From positions 1-64,000 of the forward strand of contig NZ_SCVD01000033.1 of the NCBI RefSeq assembly GCF_004297125.1: a stretch of 64,000 bases of DNA. The letters are read 5' to 3'. Shown here piece after piece: positions 37,560-46,062 of this stretch; within the stretch, counting starts at the first letter, position 1, and each line of letters opens with the position of its first letter. The position numbers and the translations under genes were made by a program. The notes beneath the pieces are model-generated. The model was given only the letters and a program-made list of their open reading frames with translations. It was not told the origin of the DNA and made no database searches. The stretch comes from Phenylobacterium sp. (lineage in GTDB: Bacteria; Pseudomonadota; Alphaproteobacteria; Caulobacterales; Caulobacteraceae).

Positions 37560-37581
37560 CGGCCGCCCTTCGGGGCGGCCG
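37560..37581 (+). terminator. Terminator after the glycine-zipper gene
   Basis: A 9 bp stem (CGGCCGCCC / GGGCGGCCG) with a TTCG tetraloop lies 27 bases after the stop codon and is followed by CTTCTTTA. It stands between this gene and the convergent tlyA gene ending at 37587. Confidence 0.75.
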
Positions 37582-37586
37582 CTTCT

Positions 37587-38315
37587 TTATGTGCGGGTCG
37601 CCCAGAGCAGGAACTCGCGATTGCCGTCGCCACCTGCGATCGGGCTGTCGGCGGTCGCGCGGACGGTCCAGCCGGAGGCCGCCAGGAAGGCCTTCACCGC
37701 CTCCAGCGCGGCGAGCCGCGCCGCCGGGTCGGTGACGATGCCGCCCTTGCCGACGTTCTCGCGGCCCACCTCGAACTGCGGCTTCACCAGGGCCACCAGA
37801 TCCGCGCCCGGCCCGGCCAGCGCCAGGGCCGTGGGCATCGCCTTCTCCAGCGAGATGAAGCTGACGTCGGTAACGATCAGGCCGGGCGGCTCGGGGATCA
37901 GCGCGGGCGTCAGGTCGCGGGCGTCGGTGGCCTCCAGGCCGACCACGCGCGTGTCGGCCGCGACCCTCGGATGGAGCTGGCCCCTGCCGACGTCGACCGC
38001 ATAGACCCGCCCTGCCCCGCGGCTCAGGCAGACCTCCGTGAAGCCGCCGGTAGAGGCGCCCACGTCCAGCACGACACGGCCTTCGACAGCCATCCGCCAG
38101 AGGTCCAGGGCGTGGACCAACTTGAGCGCGCCGCGCCCGACCCACGGATGGGCCGGCGCCGCCTCGACCACAGCGTCGTCGGCGATCAGTTCCGAGGCCT
38201 TGGCGACGACCCGGCCATCGGCCGTGACGCCGCCGGCCTCGATGGCGGCGCGGGCCTTGGCGCGGCTTTCGAAGAGACCGCGCGCGACCAGCAGGAGGTC
38301 GGCGCGGGTCTTCAG
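37587..38315 (-). CDS. tlyA: TlyA-family rRNA methyltransferase/hemolysin A
   Basis: A 242-residue protein with an N-terminal S4 RNA-binding domain (TRADLLLVARGLFESRAKAR, about 3-60) and an FtsJ-like SAM domain (VVLDVGASTGGFTEVCL, about 85-101; VALVKPQFEVGRENVGKGGI). Family members 2'-O-methylate 16S and 23S rRNA. The S4 domain begins immediately after the upstream gene's stop, and no ATG, GTG or TTG is available there. The first possible start is a CTG (38315-38313) overlapping that TGA. Product call is firm; the start codon is not. Confidence 0.9.
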   Translation of the reverse strand: MKTRADLLLVARGLFESRAKARAAIEAGGVTADGRVVAKASELIADDAVVEAAPAHPWVGRGALKLVHALDLWRMAVEGRVVLDVGASTGGFTEVCLSRGAGRVYAVDVGRGQLHPRVAADTRVVGLEATDARDLTPALIPEPPGLIVTDVSFISLEKAMPTALALAGPGADLVALVKPQFEVGRENVGKGGIVTDPAARLAALEAVKAFLAASGWTVRATADSPIAGGDGNREFLLWATRT

Positions 38316-40066
38316 GCGGGCGCGTCCTGGAACAGCTTCTTGAGTTCGCTCTTGAGGATCTTGCCGTTCGGATTGCGCGGCAGGGTCTCGTGCCAGAACT
38401 TCACCGACACCGGCACCTTGAAGGCCGCGAGCCGTTCGGCGACGTGGGCCCGCAACTCCTGCTCGGTAGCTTCCGAGCCGGGCTTGAGGGTGACCACGGC
38501 GCCGGGCTCCTCGCCCAGGATCCGGTGGGGGATTCCCACCACGGCGGCGTCCATCACCGCCGGATGGTCGTAGAGGACGTTCTCGATCTCGACGCAGTAG
38601 ATGTTCTCGCCGCCGCGGATCAGCATGTCCTTGGCCCGGTCGAGGATGTAGCAGAACCCCTCCTCGTCCAGCTTGGCCAGGTCGCCCGTCCGCACCCAGC
38701 CGTCGACGAAGGTCTGCGCCGTCGGCTCCGGCTTGTTCCAGTAGAGCTTGGCGTTCATCGGACCCTTGGACCACAGCTCGCCAAGCTGGCCGGCCGGCAG
38801 CACGGTCACGCCGTCGGCGGGATCGCGAATCTGCAGCTCGGCCACGGCGGCGGCGGGCCCGCAGCTCTCGGGCCGGTTCTGGTAATCCTCGCCGCTGTTC
38901 GAGGTGACGGTGGCGCAGGTCTCGGTCATGCCCCAGCCCTGGCCGGACTGCGACTTGGGGAAGGTCTCCTTCAACCGTCGGACAAGCTCGGGCGCTGAGG
39001 GCGCGCCGCCGTAGGACACCGCCTCCAGCGAGGACAGGTCGTAGTTGGCGCGGGCCGGGTGCTCCAGCAACTGCCAGGCGATGGTGGGCACGCCGCCCGC
39101 GGACTGGATCTTCTCGCGCTCGATCAGTTCGAAGGCGCGGATGGTGTCCCACTTGAACATCAGGACCAGCTTGGCGCCGGCGAAGATGCTAGGGTTCAGG
39201 ACTGCGAAGCACCCGGTGACGTGGAAGAACGGCACCGACAGCAGGCTGGAGCGCTGCGGCGCATCCGGATCCGGCGCGGGCGGCGCCTCGCCCTTGCGCA
39301 GGAACGTGCGGGCGCTGGCCGCGCCGGCCGTGAAGATGTTGCAGTTCACCGCCCGATGGGTGGCCAGCGCGCCCTTGGGCTTTCCGGTCGTGCCGGAGGT
39401 GTAGAAGATGGTGGCGTCATCGTCGGGCGCGATATCGACCGGCGGGATCGGCTGGTCCGGCAGCGACGCCCAGGCGTCCGGCGCGCCCAGCACGCTCTCC
39501 AGCTTGGTCACGTAGGGGTGCGCGATCTCGTCGACCTCGCGGCTGACGTAGACCCGCTTCAGGTCCGGGCAATTGGCGAAGTGCTCGGCCATGCGCTGGA
39601 AGCGCTCGGCGTCCATCACCGCGACCTTGGTCCCGGAATCGGTGAGGCCGTACTCCAGCTCCGGGCCCGTCCACCAGGCGTTCAGCGGCGTGACGATCGC
39701 CCCGATCGAGGCGGCGGCGTAGAAGGCCACAACCCACTCGGGCACGTTGCGCATGATCACGGCGACGCGGTCGCCCTTCTCCACGCCCTGGGCCTGCAGC
39801 TCGACCGCGAAGGCGGCGACGGCCCGGTGGAAGGCGTCGTAGGTGACCCGCTCGTCCTCGTAGACGAGGAAGACTTTGTCGCCGTGCGTCTTGGTCATCT
39901 CGGCCACGGCGCGGAGCGTCGGCGGCTGGTTCTTCCAGGTCTTCAGGCGGACACCGCGGATGTCCACCTCCTCAATCTCGGTCGGCGTTCCCGGCGCCCC
40001 CAACAAGGCGTGGGCCTGCTGGATCGACATGGCAGGCCAACCAGGCGGCAGAACGGCCTCGGACAT
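38312..40066 (-). CDS. AMP-dependent acyl-CoA ligase
   Basis: A 584-residue class I adenylate-forming enzyme joining a carboxylic acid to CoA. The AMP-binding motif is TIFYTSGTTGKPKGA, motif A5 is GQGWGMTETCA, the hinge region is WVRTGDLAKLDEEGFCYILDR and the catalytic lysine is in NPNGKILKSEL near the end. Fatty or aromatic acids are possible substrates. ATG 40066 is preferred over the GTG at 40072 because AGGGAGA is well spaced for it. Its TGA overlaps the presumed CTG start of tlyA. Confidence 0.92.
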   Translation of the reverse strand: MSEAVLPPGWPAMSIQQAHALLGAPGTPTEIEEVDIRGVRLKTWKNQPPTLRAVAEMTKTHGDKVFLVYEDERVTYDAFHRAVAAFAVELQAQGVEKGDRVAVIMRNVPEWVVAFYAAASIGAIVTPLNAWWTGPELEYGLTDSGTKVAVMDAERFQRMAEHFANCPDLKRVYVSREVDEIAHPYVTKLESVLGAPDAWASLPDQPIPPVDIAPDDDATIFYTSGTTGKPKGALATHRAVNCNIFTAGAASARTFLRKGEAPPAPDPDAPQRSSLLSVPFFHVTGCFAVLNPSIFAGAKLVLMFKWDTIRAFELIEREKIQSAGGVPTIAWQLLEHPARANYDLSSLEAVSYGGAPSAPELVRRLKETFPKSQSGQGWGMTETCATVTSNSGEDYQNRPESCGPAAAVAELQIRDPADGVTVLPAGQLGELWSKGPMNAKLYWNKPEPTAQTFVDGWVRTGDLAKLDEEGFCYILDRAKDMLIRGGENIYCVEIENVLYDHPAVMDAAVVGIPHRILGEEPGAVVTLKPGSEATEQELRAHVAERLAAFKVPVSVKFWHETLPRNPNGKILKSELKKLFQDAPA

Positions 40067-40162
40067 CAACACTTCTCCCTATACGCGCGCCCCGAGTCCC
40101 CGCCCGGCCGTCGCCCAAGTGAACAACCATAACCTAGAGTAAGAGGCAAACGCGCGACGGCG

Positions 40163-41665
40163 TTATCCGCCCGCGCCGTACAGCCGCATGACGTCACCGC
40201 GGAACGAACCCATGCTGCCCGAGCGGCTGTAGAACATGTGCCCGCCGGGATAGAGCGCCAGCGTGGTGCGCGCCGCCCCCGCCTCGCGCGGCATCTGGTC
40301 GACGATCAGGCGCGAGGCGAAGAACGGGCACGACAGGTCGCCATAGCCGTGGGCGATCAGCACCTTCAGCTTCGGATCGGCCGCCAGCGCCTGGCGCAGG
40401 TCCTCGACCGACTCGGCCTGGCTGCGGTTGGCCCAGTTGTCGTTCACCTCGTCGGAGAGGGCGTTGTAGCGGCCGTCCACCTTCCAGCCGACGACGCGGG
40501 TGGTGAAGTCGACCATGGCGGTGGTGGTGGAGGCGACGATCGAATCGAGGATCGGGTCCCCGGCCCGCTTGGTCTGCGACCAGGGGAAGGGATCGTAGGC
40601 GGTGACGTTTGCGTCGTAGATCGAGGCGATGCGGCCCTGGTCGCGGTAGAGCTCGCGCAGGAAGGTCTGGGTGTCGATCCGCCCGCCCATGCGCCGCACC
40701 AGCGCCGGATCCAGGCCGGTGTAGCGGGTGACACGCTCGACGATGCGGTTCACCGCCGCCGGGTCGGACTGGCCCTTCAGCATGTCGGTGACGAACTCGC
40801 CGCGGGCGTAGGCCTCGACCTCGGCCAGGGTCTCGGCGTTGAGCGGCCTGCCCTCGCGCTCATACTTGGCGGCCGCCATCGACGGCAGGGTGATCATGTA
40901 GGAGAGCGGCGACAGGTCGGTGTGGCCGCGGGCGCGGTAGTCGATCACCGGCGAGACCATCACGATCCCGGCGGGCGCCACGCCCAGGGTGCGCTGGAGG
41001 TAGTGGCCGACGGCCGGCGCGCGCAGGCCGCCGTAGCTCTCGCCGACCACATACTTGGGCGAGGCCATCCGCTGGTTCTTGAGCAGCCAGTCGTAGACCA
41101 CGCGGCTGAGGTAGGCCACGTCCTCCTTCACCCCGAAGAACCGCTTCTTGGTCTCGTCCAGCGGGACCAGCGAACGGGAGAAGCCGGTGCCGACCGGATC
41201 GATGAACACCAGGTCGGTGAAGTCGAGCCAGGTGGCCGAATTGTCCGTGAGGGTCGGCGGATCGGACGGGCTGTCGCCCTGGGCGCCGAACTGCAGGCGC
41301 TTGGGCCCGATGGCGCCCAGGTTCAGATAGACCGAGGCCGCGCCCGGCCCGCCGTTGAAGGCGAAGGTGATCGGGCGGTTCGGGCGGTTCGCGCCGTCCA
41401 GGACGTAGGCGGTGAACACCACCTCGGCGACCACCTTGCCCTTCTCGTCGCGGACCGGGATCACGCCGACGGTGGCGGTATAGTTCAGGGTCTTGCCGGC
41501 CACGCGGGTGACCTGCTTCACCGAGGCGTCGGCCGGGAATTTCGGCAGGTCGATCTTGGCGAGATCCAGCTTGGGCGGGTCGGACTTGGGGTCCTGCGCC
41601 AGGGCCGGGACGGCCGCGCCGACACCCACGGCGAGCGCCGCCGCCAGAACTCCACGCCGATGCAT
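40163..41665 (-). CDS. Exported S10-type serine carboxypeptidase
   Basis: A 500-residue secreted peptidase. The signal peptide MHRRGVLAAALAVGVGAAVPALA has twin arginines and could use the Tat pathway. The nucleophile serine is in KYVVGESYGGLRAP, the oxyanion region is FAFNGGPGAASVYLNLGAIGP, and the acid and base residues are likely in HGYGDLSCPFFAS and YPGGHMFYS. It would remove C-terminal residues from peptides in the periplasm. Bacterial S10 members are common in Caulobacter relatives. No operon partner. Confidence 0.92.
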   Translation of the reverse strand: MHRRGVLAAALAVGVGAAVPALAQDPKSDPPKLDLAKIDLPKFPADASVKQVTRVAGKTLNYTATVGVIPVRDEKGKVVAEVVFTAYVLDGANRPNRPITFAFNGGPGAASVYLNLGAIGPKRLQFGAQGDSPSDPPTLTDNSATWLDFTDLVFIDPVGTGFSRSLVPLDETKKRFFGVKEDVAYLSRVVYDWLLKNQRMASPKYVVGESYGGLRAPAVGHYLQRTLGVAPAGIVMVSPVIDYRARGHTDLSPLSYMITLPSMAAAKYEREGRPLNAETLAEVEAYARGEFVTDMLKGQSDPAAVNRIVERVTRYTGLDPALVRRMGGRIDTQTFLRELYRDQGRIASIYDANVTAYDPFPWSQTKRAGDPILDSIVASTTTAMVDFTTRVVGWKVDGRYNALSDEVNDNWANRSQAESVEDLRQALAADPKLKVLIAHGYGDLSCPFFASRLIVDQMPREAGAARTTLALYPGGHMFYSRSGSMGSFRGDVMRLYGAGG

Positions 41666-41737
41666 GCGTACGCCTCCCGATTCCGCGGAGACGCTAGGGC
41701 CAATCGGCGTTCCTGTCAGGGCGCCGCAGGCGCTGTC

Positions 41738-42480
41738 TTATCTGACCACGATCTTATCGGCGCTGACGCGCCAGGAGAGCTGCCGGATCGGCATGGCTTT
41801 GGGCTGCCGGGGCGCGGGTCCCGTCAGTCGCAGCGCGTTGGGGGGGTGGAAAGCTTCGGTGGCCGCGTTCAGCGCGGCGGGCCGGTCGCGCGCCGGAGGG
41901 ACAAGGCGCCGCGACGTCCCGACGGATGCGGGGGCGATGCCAGGGCGAAGGCCGGCGTCGTCGCGGATCCCGCAAGCCGCGCCCGCAGCGCGCCGCCGGG
42001 CGACGGCCTCCCGGGCGGAGCGGGTTCAGCTTTCACCCGGGCGAGCAGTTCGCGCAGGCTGGGTAAGGCGGCCGGCTCCGGCCCCGGCAGGGCCGAGGCG
42101 TCGGCGGCGACGCCGTTCAGGGTGGCCAGGAGCATTGGCAGGCTGACCGGCTCGCGGTCGCGCTCCCGGTCGGCCTCGGTCTCGATGAACCTCTCGGTCT
42201 CGGGCGCGTCGCGTTCGATCGGATCAGCGGCTTCGTGCTCGCCCGTCTCGCGCTCGTGCGCCTGGGCGCGCCCCTCGGCCCGCGCCTCACGCCGTAGACG
42301 CAGTTCCAGGGCGACGGACATCCTGGCGGCGAAGAAGCAGCGGTCGAACAGATGGAAGAATTCCATCCGCCGCTCATGCGTCTCCGCCCGCTCCGCCTCC
42401 GCGCCAAACACCTTCCCCAGCCGATAGGCGCACTGGCCCATCTCGAAGAGCATCTCACTGCGGGGATCGGCGCCGATCAT
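41738..42480 (-). CDS. Unrecognised SOS-type gene with an apparent frameshift
   Basis: Frame one starts at ATG 42480 (MIGADPRSEMLFEMGQCAYR), passes a highly charged, probably helical segment (about 75-130), and stops at 41869 after a run of low-quality sequence. The -1 frame carries on without a stop to 41738 and reads like real protein: RPAALNAATEAFHPPNALRL, then PKAMPIRQLSWRVSADK. A run of five C (41930-41934, minus strand) is the likely junction; one extra C would give one 247-residue protein. Either a sequence error, a mutation or -1 frameshifting is possible. A LexA operator covers its promoter. Function not recognised. Confidence 0.68.
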
Positions 42481-42482
42481 GA

Positions 42483-42497
42483 GAACAAATATAGAAC
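42483..42497 (-). promoter_or_regulatory. LexA operator (SOS box)
   Basis: GAAC-AAATATA-GAAC, read on the minus strand as GTTC-N7-GTTC, is an exact match to the alphaproteobacterial LexA recognition site. It ends two bases before the ATG at 42480 and covers the -10 element, so LexA would block the promoter directly until DNA damage. Confidence 0.8.
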
Positions 42498-42516
42498 ATC
42501 TAGAGGCGAGCGTCAA
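42488..42516 (-). promoter_or_regulatory. Sigma-70 promoter, probably giving a leaderless mRNA
   Basis: On the minus strand TTGACG (42516-42511) and TATATT (42493-42488) are separated by exactly 17 bases, close to the sigma-70 consensus and unusual in this GC-rich DNA. Transcription would begin about 7 bases after the -10, at or within a base or two of the ATG at 42480. No ribosome-binding site fits between, so translation would start on a leaderless transcript. Confidence 0.7.
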
Positions 42517-42684
42517 TTGTCTGCTCGCCAAGCCCCGTGCCGCCTTTGCGCTAGAGGGAGGGCGGCCGGAGAACGCCCCGACTTCCCCACCCTGCGCGCC
42601 TTCGGCGGGCTGCCCCTCCCCAAGAAGGGAGGGACGGAGGGGCCGGAGCCGCCACGGGCGCGCCAGACCGCACATATCCAGAAT

Positions 42685-42701
42685 TTGCGAATAGTTCGCA
42701 A
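42685..42701. promoter_or_regulatory. Fur-like operator upstream of the siderophore receptor
   Basis: TTGCGAA-TAG-TTCGCAA is a perfect 7 bp inverted repeat about 80 bases before the receptor start. Its shape and position suit an iron-responsive Fur/Irr-type regulator in alphaproteobacteria. The identity of the regulator is inferred from the target gene. Confidence 0.6.
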
Positions 42702-42748
42702 CAACTTGCCCCGGCCCTTGGGCGTCGCTAAGACGCGACTGCGACTCC

Positions 42749-42766
42749 TTCGCACTATTCGTTCAA
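42749..42766. promoter_or_regulatory. Second, partial Fur-like site
   Basis: TTCGCACTATTCGTTCAA shares the core ACTATTCG with the complement of the site at 42685-42701. It lies directly before the AAGGAG ribosome site of the receptor gene, so binding here could hinder transcription. Confidence 0.45.
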
Positions 42767-42778
42767 GGAGTTCCCCGC

Positions 42779-44833
42779 GTGCGCCGCCTGCTGACCGTCG
42801 TCTCTCCCCTCGCCCTGCTCGTCGCCGCGCCGGCCCTGGCCGGCGAGGCTGACGGGGCGGCGAGCGCCCCCGCCTATCTCGAAGGCGTCGAGGTCCAGGG
42901 CGAGATCGTCAGGACGGCGGCCGGCAAGACGGAAGCGGCGGTGATCGACACGCCCCAGGCCATCAGCGTGGTGAGCAGCGCCCAGTTCCTGGAGCGCGGC
43001 GCGCAGAACCTGCAGGAGACCCTGCGCTACATGGCCGGGGTCTCGGCCGAGGCCTATGGCAACGACGGGCGCAACGACGACAGCTTCGTCCGCGGCGTCG
43101 AGGCGCCGATCTACCTGGACGGCCTGCGCCAGACCTTCGGCTACTACACGCCGCGCACCGACATCCACATGCTCGAGCAGGTGGAGGTGCTCAAGGGTCC
43201 GGCCGGGTCGCTGTATGGCGCGGGCGTGCTGGGCGGCCTGATCAACCAGACCAGCAAGCGGCCCGAGTTCATGCGGTCGGGCGAGATCTCGCTGTCGTAC
43301 GGCACGTTCGACCGCGTCGAGGGGACCCTGGACTTCACGGGGCCGCTGAACGAGGCCGGCACGCTGGCGGGCCGCATCGTCGCCGTGATGCGGGATTCCG
43401 GGACCCAGACGGACCATGTGGACGACGACCGGATCCTGATCGCCCCGTCGCTGACCTGGAAGCCGACGGAGGCCACCACCCTCACCCTGATCGGCCGCTA
43501 CCAGAAGGACAAGGCCGGCACGATCTCGACCTTCGTGCCCTGGGCCGCGAGCATCTTCGCCGAGCCCGGCCGGCGGCTGCCCACCTCGCGCTTCCTGAGC
43601 GAGCCCGACTTCGAAAAGTACGACACCCGCACGGTGACCCTGAGCCTGCTGGGCGAGCACAAGCTGAGCGAGGCCGTCACGCTGCGCACCAACAGCCGCT
43701 GGCTGGACTCCGACCTGAACTATCAGTCGATGTATCCGGACGGCTATTCGAACCCCGCGCAACCGTTCATCGACCCGGAGCGGCGGGTGCTGAACCGCTA
43801 CATCTACGCCAACTATCCCGAGACGCGGACCTTCACGACGGACAACCACGTGCAGGCCAGGTTCGCGACGGGGGCGCTCAAGCACGACCTACTAGTGGGC
43901 GGGGACTACCAGCACTATCGCCAGAGGAGCGAGGGCTTCTCGGCGCTCACGACGCCGATCGACGCCTACAACCCGGTCTACGGCAACTACAGCGTGCTGC
44001 CGCGCACGCCCAACCCCACCGAGCGCCAGAGCCAGGTGGGGGCCTATCTACAGGACACCATGAGCTACGGGCCGGTCTCGGTGCTGCTGGGCGTGCGGCG
44101 CGACCGGGCCAAGATCGACGGCGAGGTCTACAAGGCCACCACCTATCGCGCCGCCGTGATGGCGGACCTCAGCGAGACGGTGAAGCCGTACGTCAGCTAC
44201 TCCGAGAGCTTCCAGCCCGTGACCGGCACGACCTTCGCCGGCGAGGCCTTCAAGCCGACCGAGGGCAAGCAGTGGGAAGTCGGGGTGAAATGGCAGGTGA
44301 CCCCCGACAGCCTGGTGACCCTGGCGGCCTATGACATCACCGAAAAGAACCGCCTGACCAACGACCCCGCCAATCCGTTCTTCTCGGTCCAGACCGGCGA
44401 GGCGAAGCTGAAGGGCGTGGAGGCCGAGGCGCAGGTCAGGGTCCGGGGCTTCGACGTCACCGGCGCCCTCACCATCGCCGAGACCAAGATCAGCGAGAGC
44501 AACACGCCCGCCGAGATCGGCCAGCAACTGGACAGCGCGCCCGAGCGCCAGGCGTCGGTGTTCGTCGCCCGCACCTTCCCGCTCACCGACGAAGTGAGCC
44601 TGCGGCTGGGTGGGGGCGTGCGCTATGTCGGGGCCAGTTACTCCGGCGACCTGCGCACGCCCGGCTTCACGCTGGGCGACGCCTATGCGGCGGTCGGCTA
44701 CCGCGAGTGGCTGTTCAGCGTGAACGCCACCAACCTCACGGACAAGCGCTACTACAGCACCTGCCTGGCGCGCGGGGATTGCTTCCTGGGCGTGCGGCGC
44801 GCGGTCGTCGCGACGATCCGTCGGCAGTTCTGA
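42779..44833 (+). CDS. TonB-dependent siderophore receptor
   Basis: A 684-residue outer-membrane receptor. A signal peptide (about 1-21, ending APALA) leads to the plug (about 50-160: DTPQAISVVSSAQFLERGAQ, RGVEAPIYLDGLRQTFGY, VLKGPAGSLYGAGVLGGLIN) and a 22-strand barrel ending NATNLTDKRYYSTCLARGDC and a terminal Phe. This is the FhuA/FpvA-type ferric siderophore class. There is no N-terminal signalling domain. Start GTG 42779 follows AAGGAG. Two Fur-like sites lie upstream. It forms an operon with the PepSY gene, 11 bases downstream. Confidence 0.95.
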   Translation: MRRLLTVVSPLALLVAAPALAGEADGAASAPAYLEGVEVQGEIVRTAAGKTEAAVIDTPQAISVVSSAQFLERGAQNLQETLRYMAGVSAEAYGNDGRNDDSFVRGVEAPIYLDGLRQTFGYYTPRTDIHMLEQVEVLKGPAGSLYGAGVLGGLINQTSKRPEFMRSGEISLSYGTFDRVEGTLDFTGPLNEAGTLAGRIVAVMRDSGTQTDHVDDDRILIAPSLTWKPTEATTLTLIGRYQKDKAGTISTFVPWAASIFAEPGRRLPTSRFLSEPDFEKYDTRTVTLSLLGEHKLSEAVTLRTNSRWLDSDLNYQSMYPDGYSNPAQPFIDPERRVLNRYIYANYPETRTFTTDNHVQARFATGALKHDLLVGGDYQHYRQRSEGFSALTTPIDAYNPVYGNYSVLPRTPNPTERQSQVGAYLQDTMSYGPVSVLLGVRRDRAKIDGEVYKATTYRAAVMADLSETVKPYVSYSESFQPVTGTTFAGEAFKPTEGKQWEVGVKWQVTPDSLVTLAAYDITEKNRLTNDPANPFFSVQTGEAKLKGVEAEAQVRVRGFDVTGALTIAETKISESNTPAEIGQQLDSAPERQASVFVARTFPLTDEVSLRLGGGVRYVGASYSGDLRTPGFTLGDAYAAVGYREWLFSVNATNLTDKRYYSTCLARGDCFLGVRRAVVATIRRQF

Positions 44834-44844
44834 GGACCCCGGCG

Positions 44845-46062
44845 ATGCGCGGCGCGCTCGTTCTCGTGCATCGATGGGTGGGGCTGGCGATCGCCGGCTT
44901 CCTGTTCGTCGCGGGGCTGACCGGGGCCTTCATCTCGTGGGACCACGAGTTGGACGCCTGGCTGAACCCGACGCTGTTCCAGGCGCCGACCGCCGACGAA
45001 CCGCGCGCGCCGCCGGAGCTCGCCAACCAGGCGGAGCGCGCCGATCCGCGGATGCAGGTGACGTTCCTGCCGCTTTCGGTGGACCCCGGCGGCACGCTGC
45101 TGCTGGGGGTGGAAGCGCGGCCCGATCCGAAGACCGGCAAGGCCGAAGGGCTCGACTTCAACCAGCTCGCGCTGAACCCCGCCACCGGCGAGCCGCTGGG
45201 CCAGCGGTTCTGGGGACAGCCCTCCCTCACCCGCGAAAACCTGCTGCCGTTCCTGTACCGGCTGCACTACAGCCTGACCCTGCCGCTGGTCTCGGGCGTC
45301 GATGTGGGCCTGCTGCTGATGGGCGTGGTCGGCATGGCCTGGACCATCGACTGCCTCGTGGCGCTGTGGATCTCGTTCCCGAACCTCAGGAGCTGGCGCA
45401 AGTCCTTCGCGTTCCGCTGGCGGGAGCGCGGCTATCGCCTGCTGTTCGACAGCCACCGGTCGGGCGGGGTCTGGATCTGGCTGCTGCTGCTGACGCTGGC
45501 GGTGACGTCGGTGTCGATGAACCTGGAGCGCGAGATCGTGCGGCCGCTGGTGAGCCTGGTGTCGCCGCTCGCGGAGGATCCGTTCTCGACCCGAACGCCG
45601 CGCGCGCTCGACGAACCCGCCCTGCCCGGCCTGTCCCGCGAACGGATGCTGGTGATCGCCACGGCCGAGGCGAAGGCGCGGGGCTGGACCGCGCCGCCCG
45701 GCGGCATCTTCTACTCGCCGCTCTACGACATCTACGGCGTGGGCTTCTACCGGCCCGGCGAGGACCACGGCGACGGCGGCCTGGGCAACCCCTGGCTCTA
45801 CTTCGACGGCAGGACCGGAAAGCCGGCCGGCGCGCTTACGCCCGGCAAGGGAACCGCGGGCGACATCTTCCTGCAGGCGCAGTTCCCGCTGCACTCGGGA
45901 CGGATCATCGGCCTGCCGGGCCGCATCTTCGTGTCGGTCCTGGGCCTGGCCGTGGCAGGGTTGAGCGCCACCGGGGTGGTGATCTGGGCGCGGAAGCGCA
46001 AGTCGGTGGCCAAGCGGCGGCCGAGGCGTCCTGCGACCGACGCGGCCGCCGCCGCTAGCTGA
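44845..46062 (+). CDS. PepSY-associated transmembrane protein (putative ferric siderophore reductase)
   Basis: A 405-residue inner-membrane protein with four main transmembrane segments: LVHRWVGLAIAGFLFVAGLT near the start, VDVGLLLMGVVGMAWTIDCL, WIWLLLLTLAVTSV and IFVSVLGLAVAGLSATGVVI. Conserved histidines in LVHRWVG, SWDHELDA and RLHYSL fit the PepSY_TM family, which is thought to reduce or process imported siderophores. ATG 44845 follows the receptor stop by 11 bases. The C-terminal tail is basic. Its 3' end overlaps the convergent RTX gene by 8 bp. Confidence 0.9.
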   Translation: MRGALVLVHRWVGLAIAGFLFVAGLTGAFISWDHELDAWLNPTLFQAPTADEPRAPPELANQAERADPRMQVTFLPLSVDPGGTLLLGVEARPDPKTGKAEGLDFNQLALNPATGEPLGQRFWGQPSLTRENLLPFLYRLHYSLTLPLVSGVDVGLLLMGVVGMAWTIDCLVALWISFPNLRSWRKSFAFRWRERGYRLLFDSHRSGGVWIWLLLLTLAVTSVSMNLEREIVRPLVSLVSPLAEDPFSTRTPRALDEPALPGLSRERMLVIATAEAKARGWTAPPGGIFYSPLYDIYGVGFYRPGEDHGDGGLGNPWLYFDGRTGKPAGALTPGKGTAGDIFLQAQFPLHSGRIIGLPGRIFVSVLGLAVAGLSATGVVIWARKRKSVAKRRPRRPATDAAAAAS

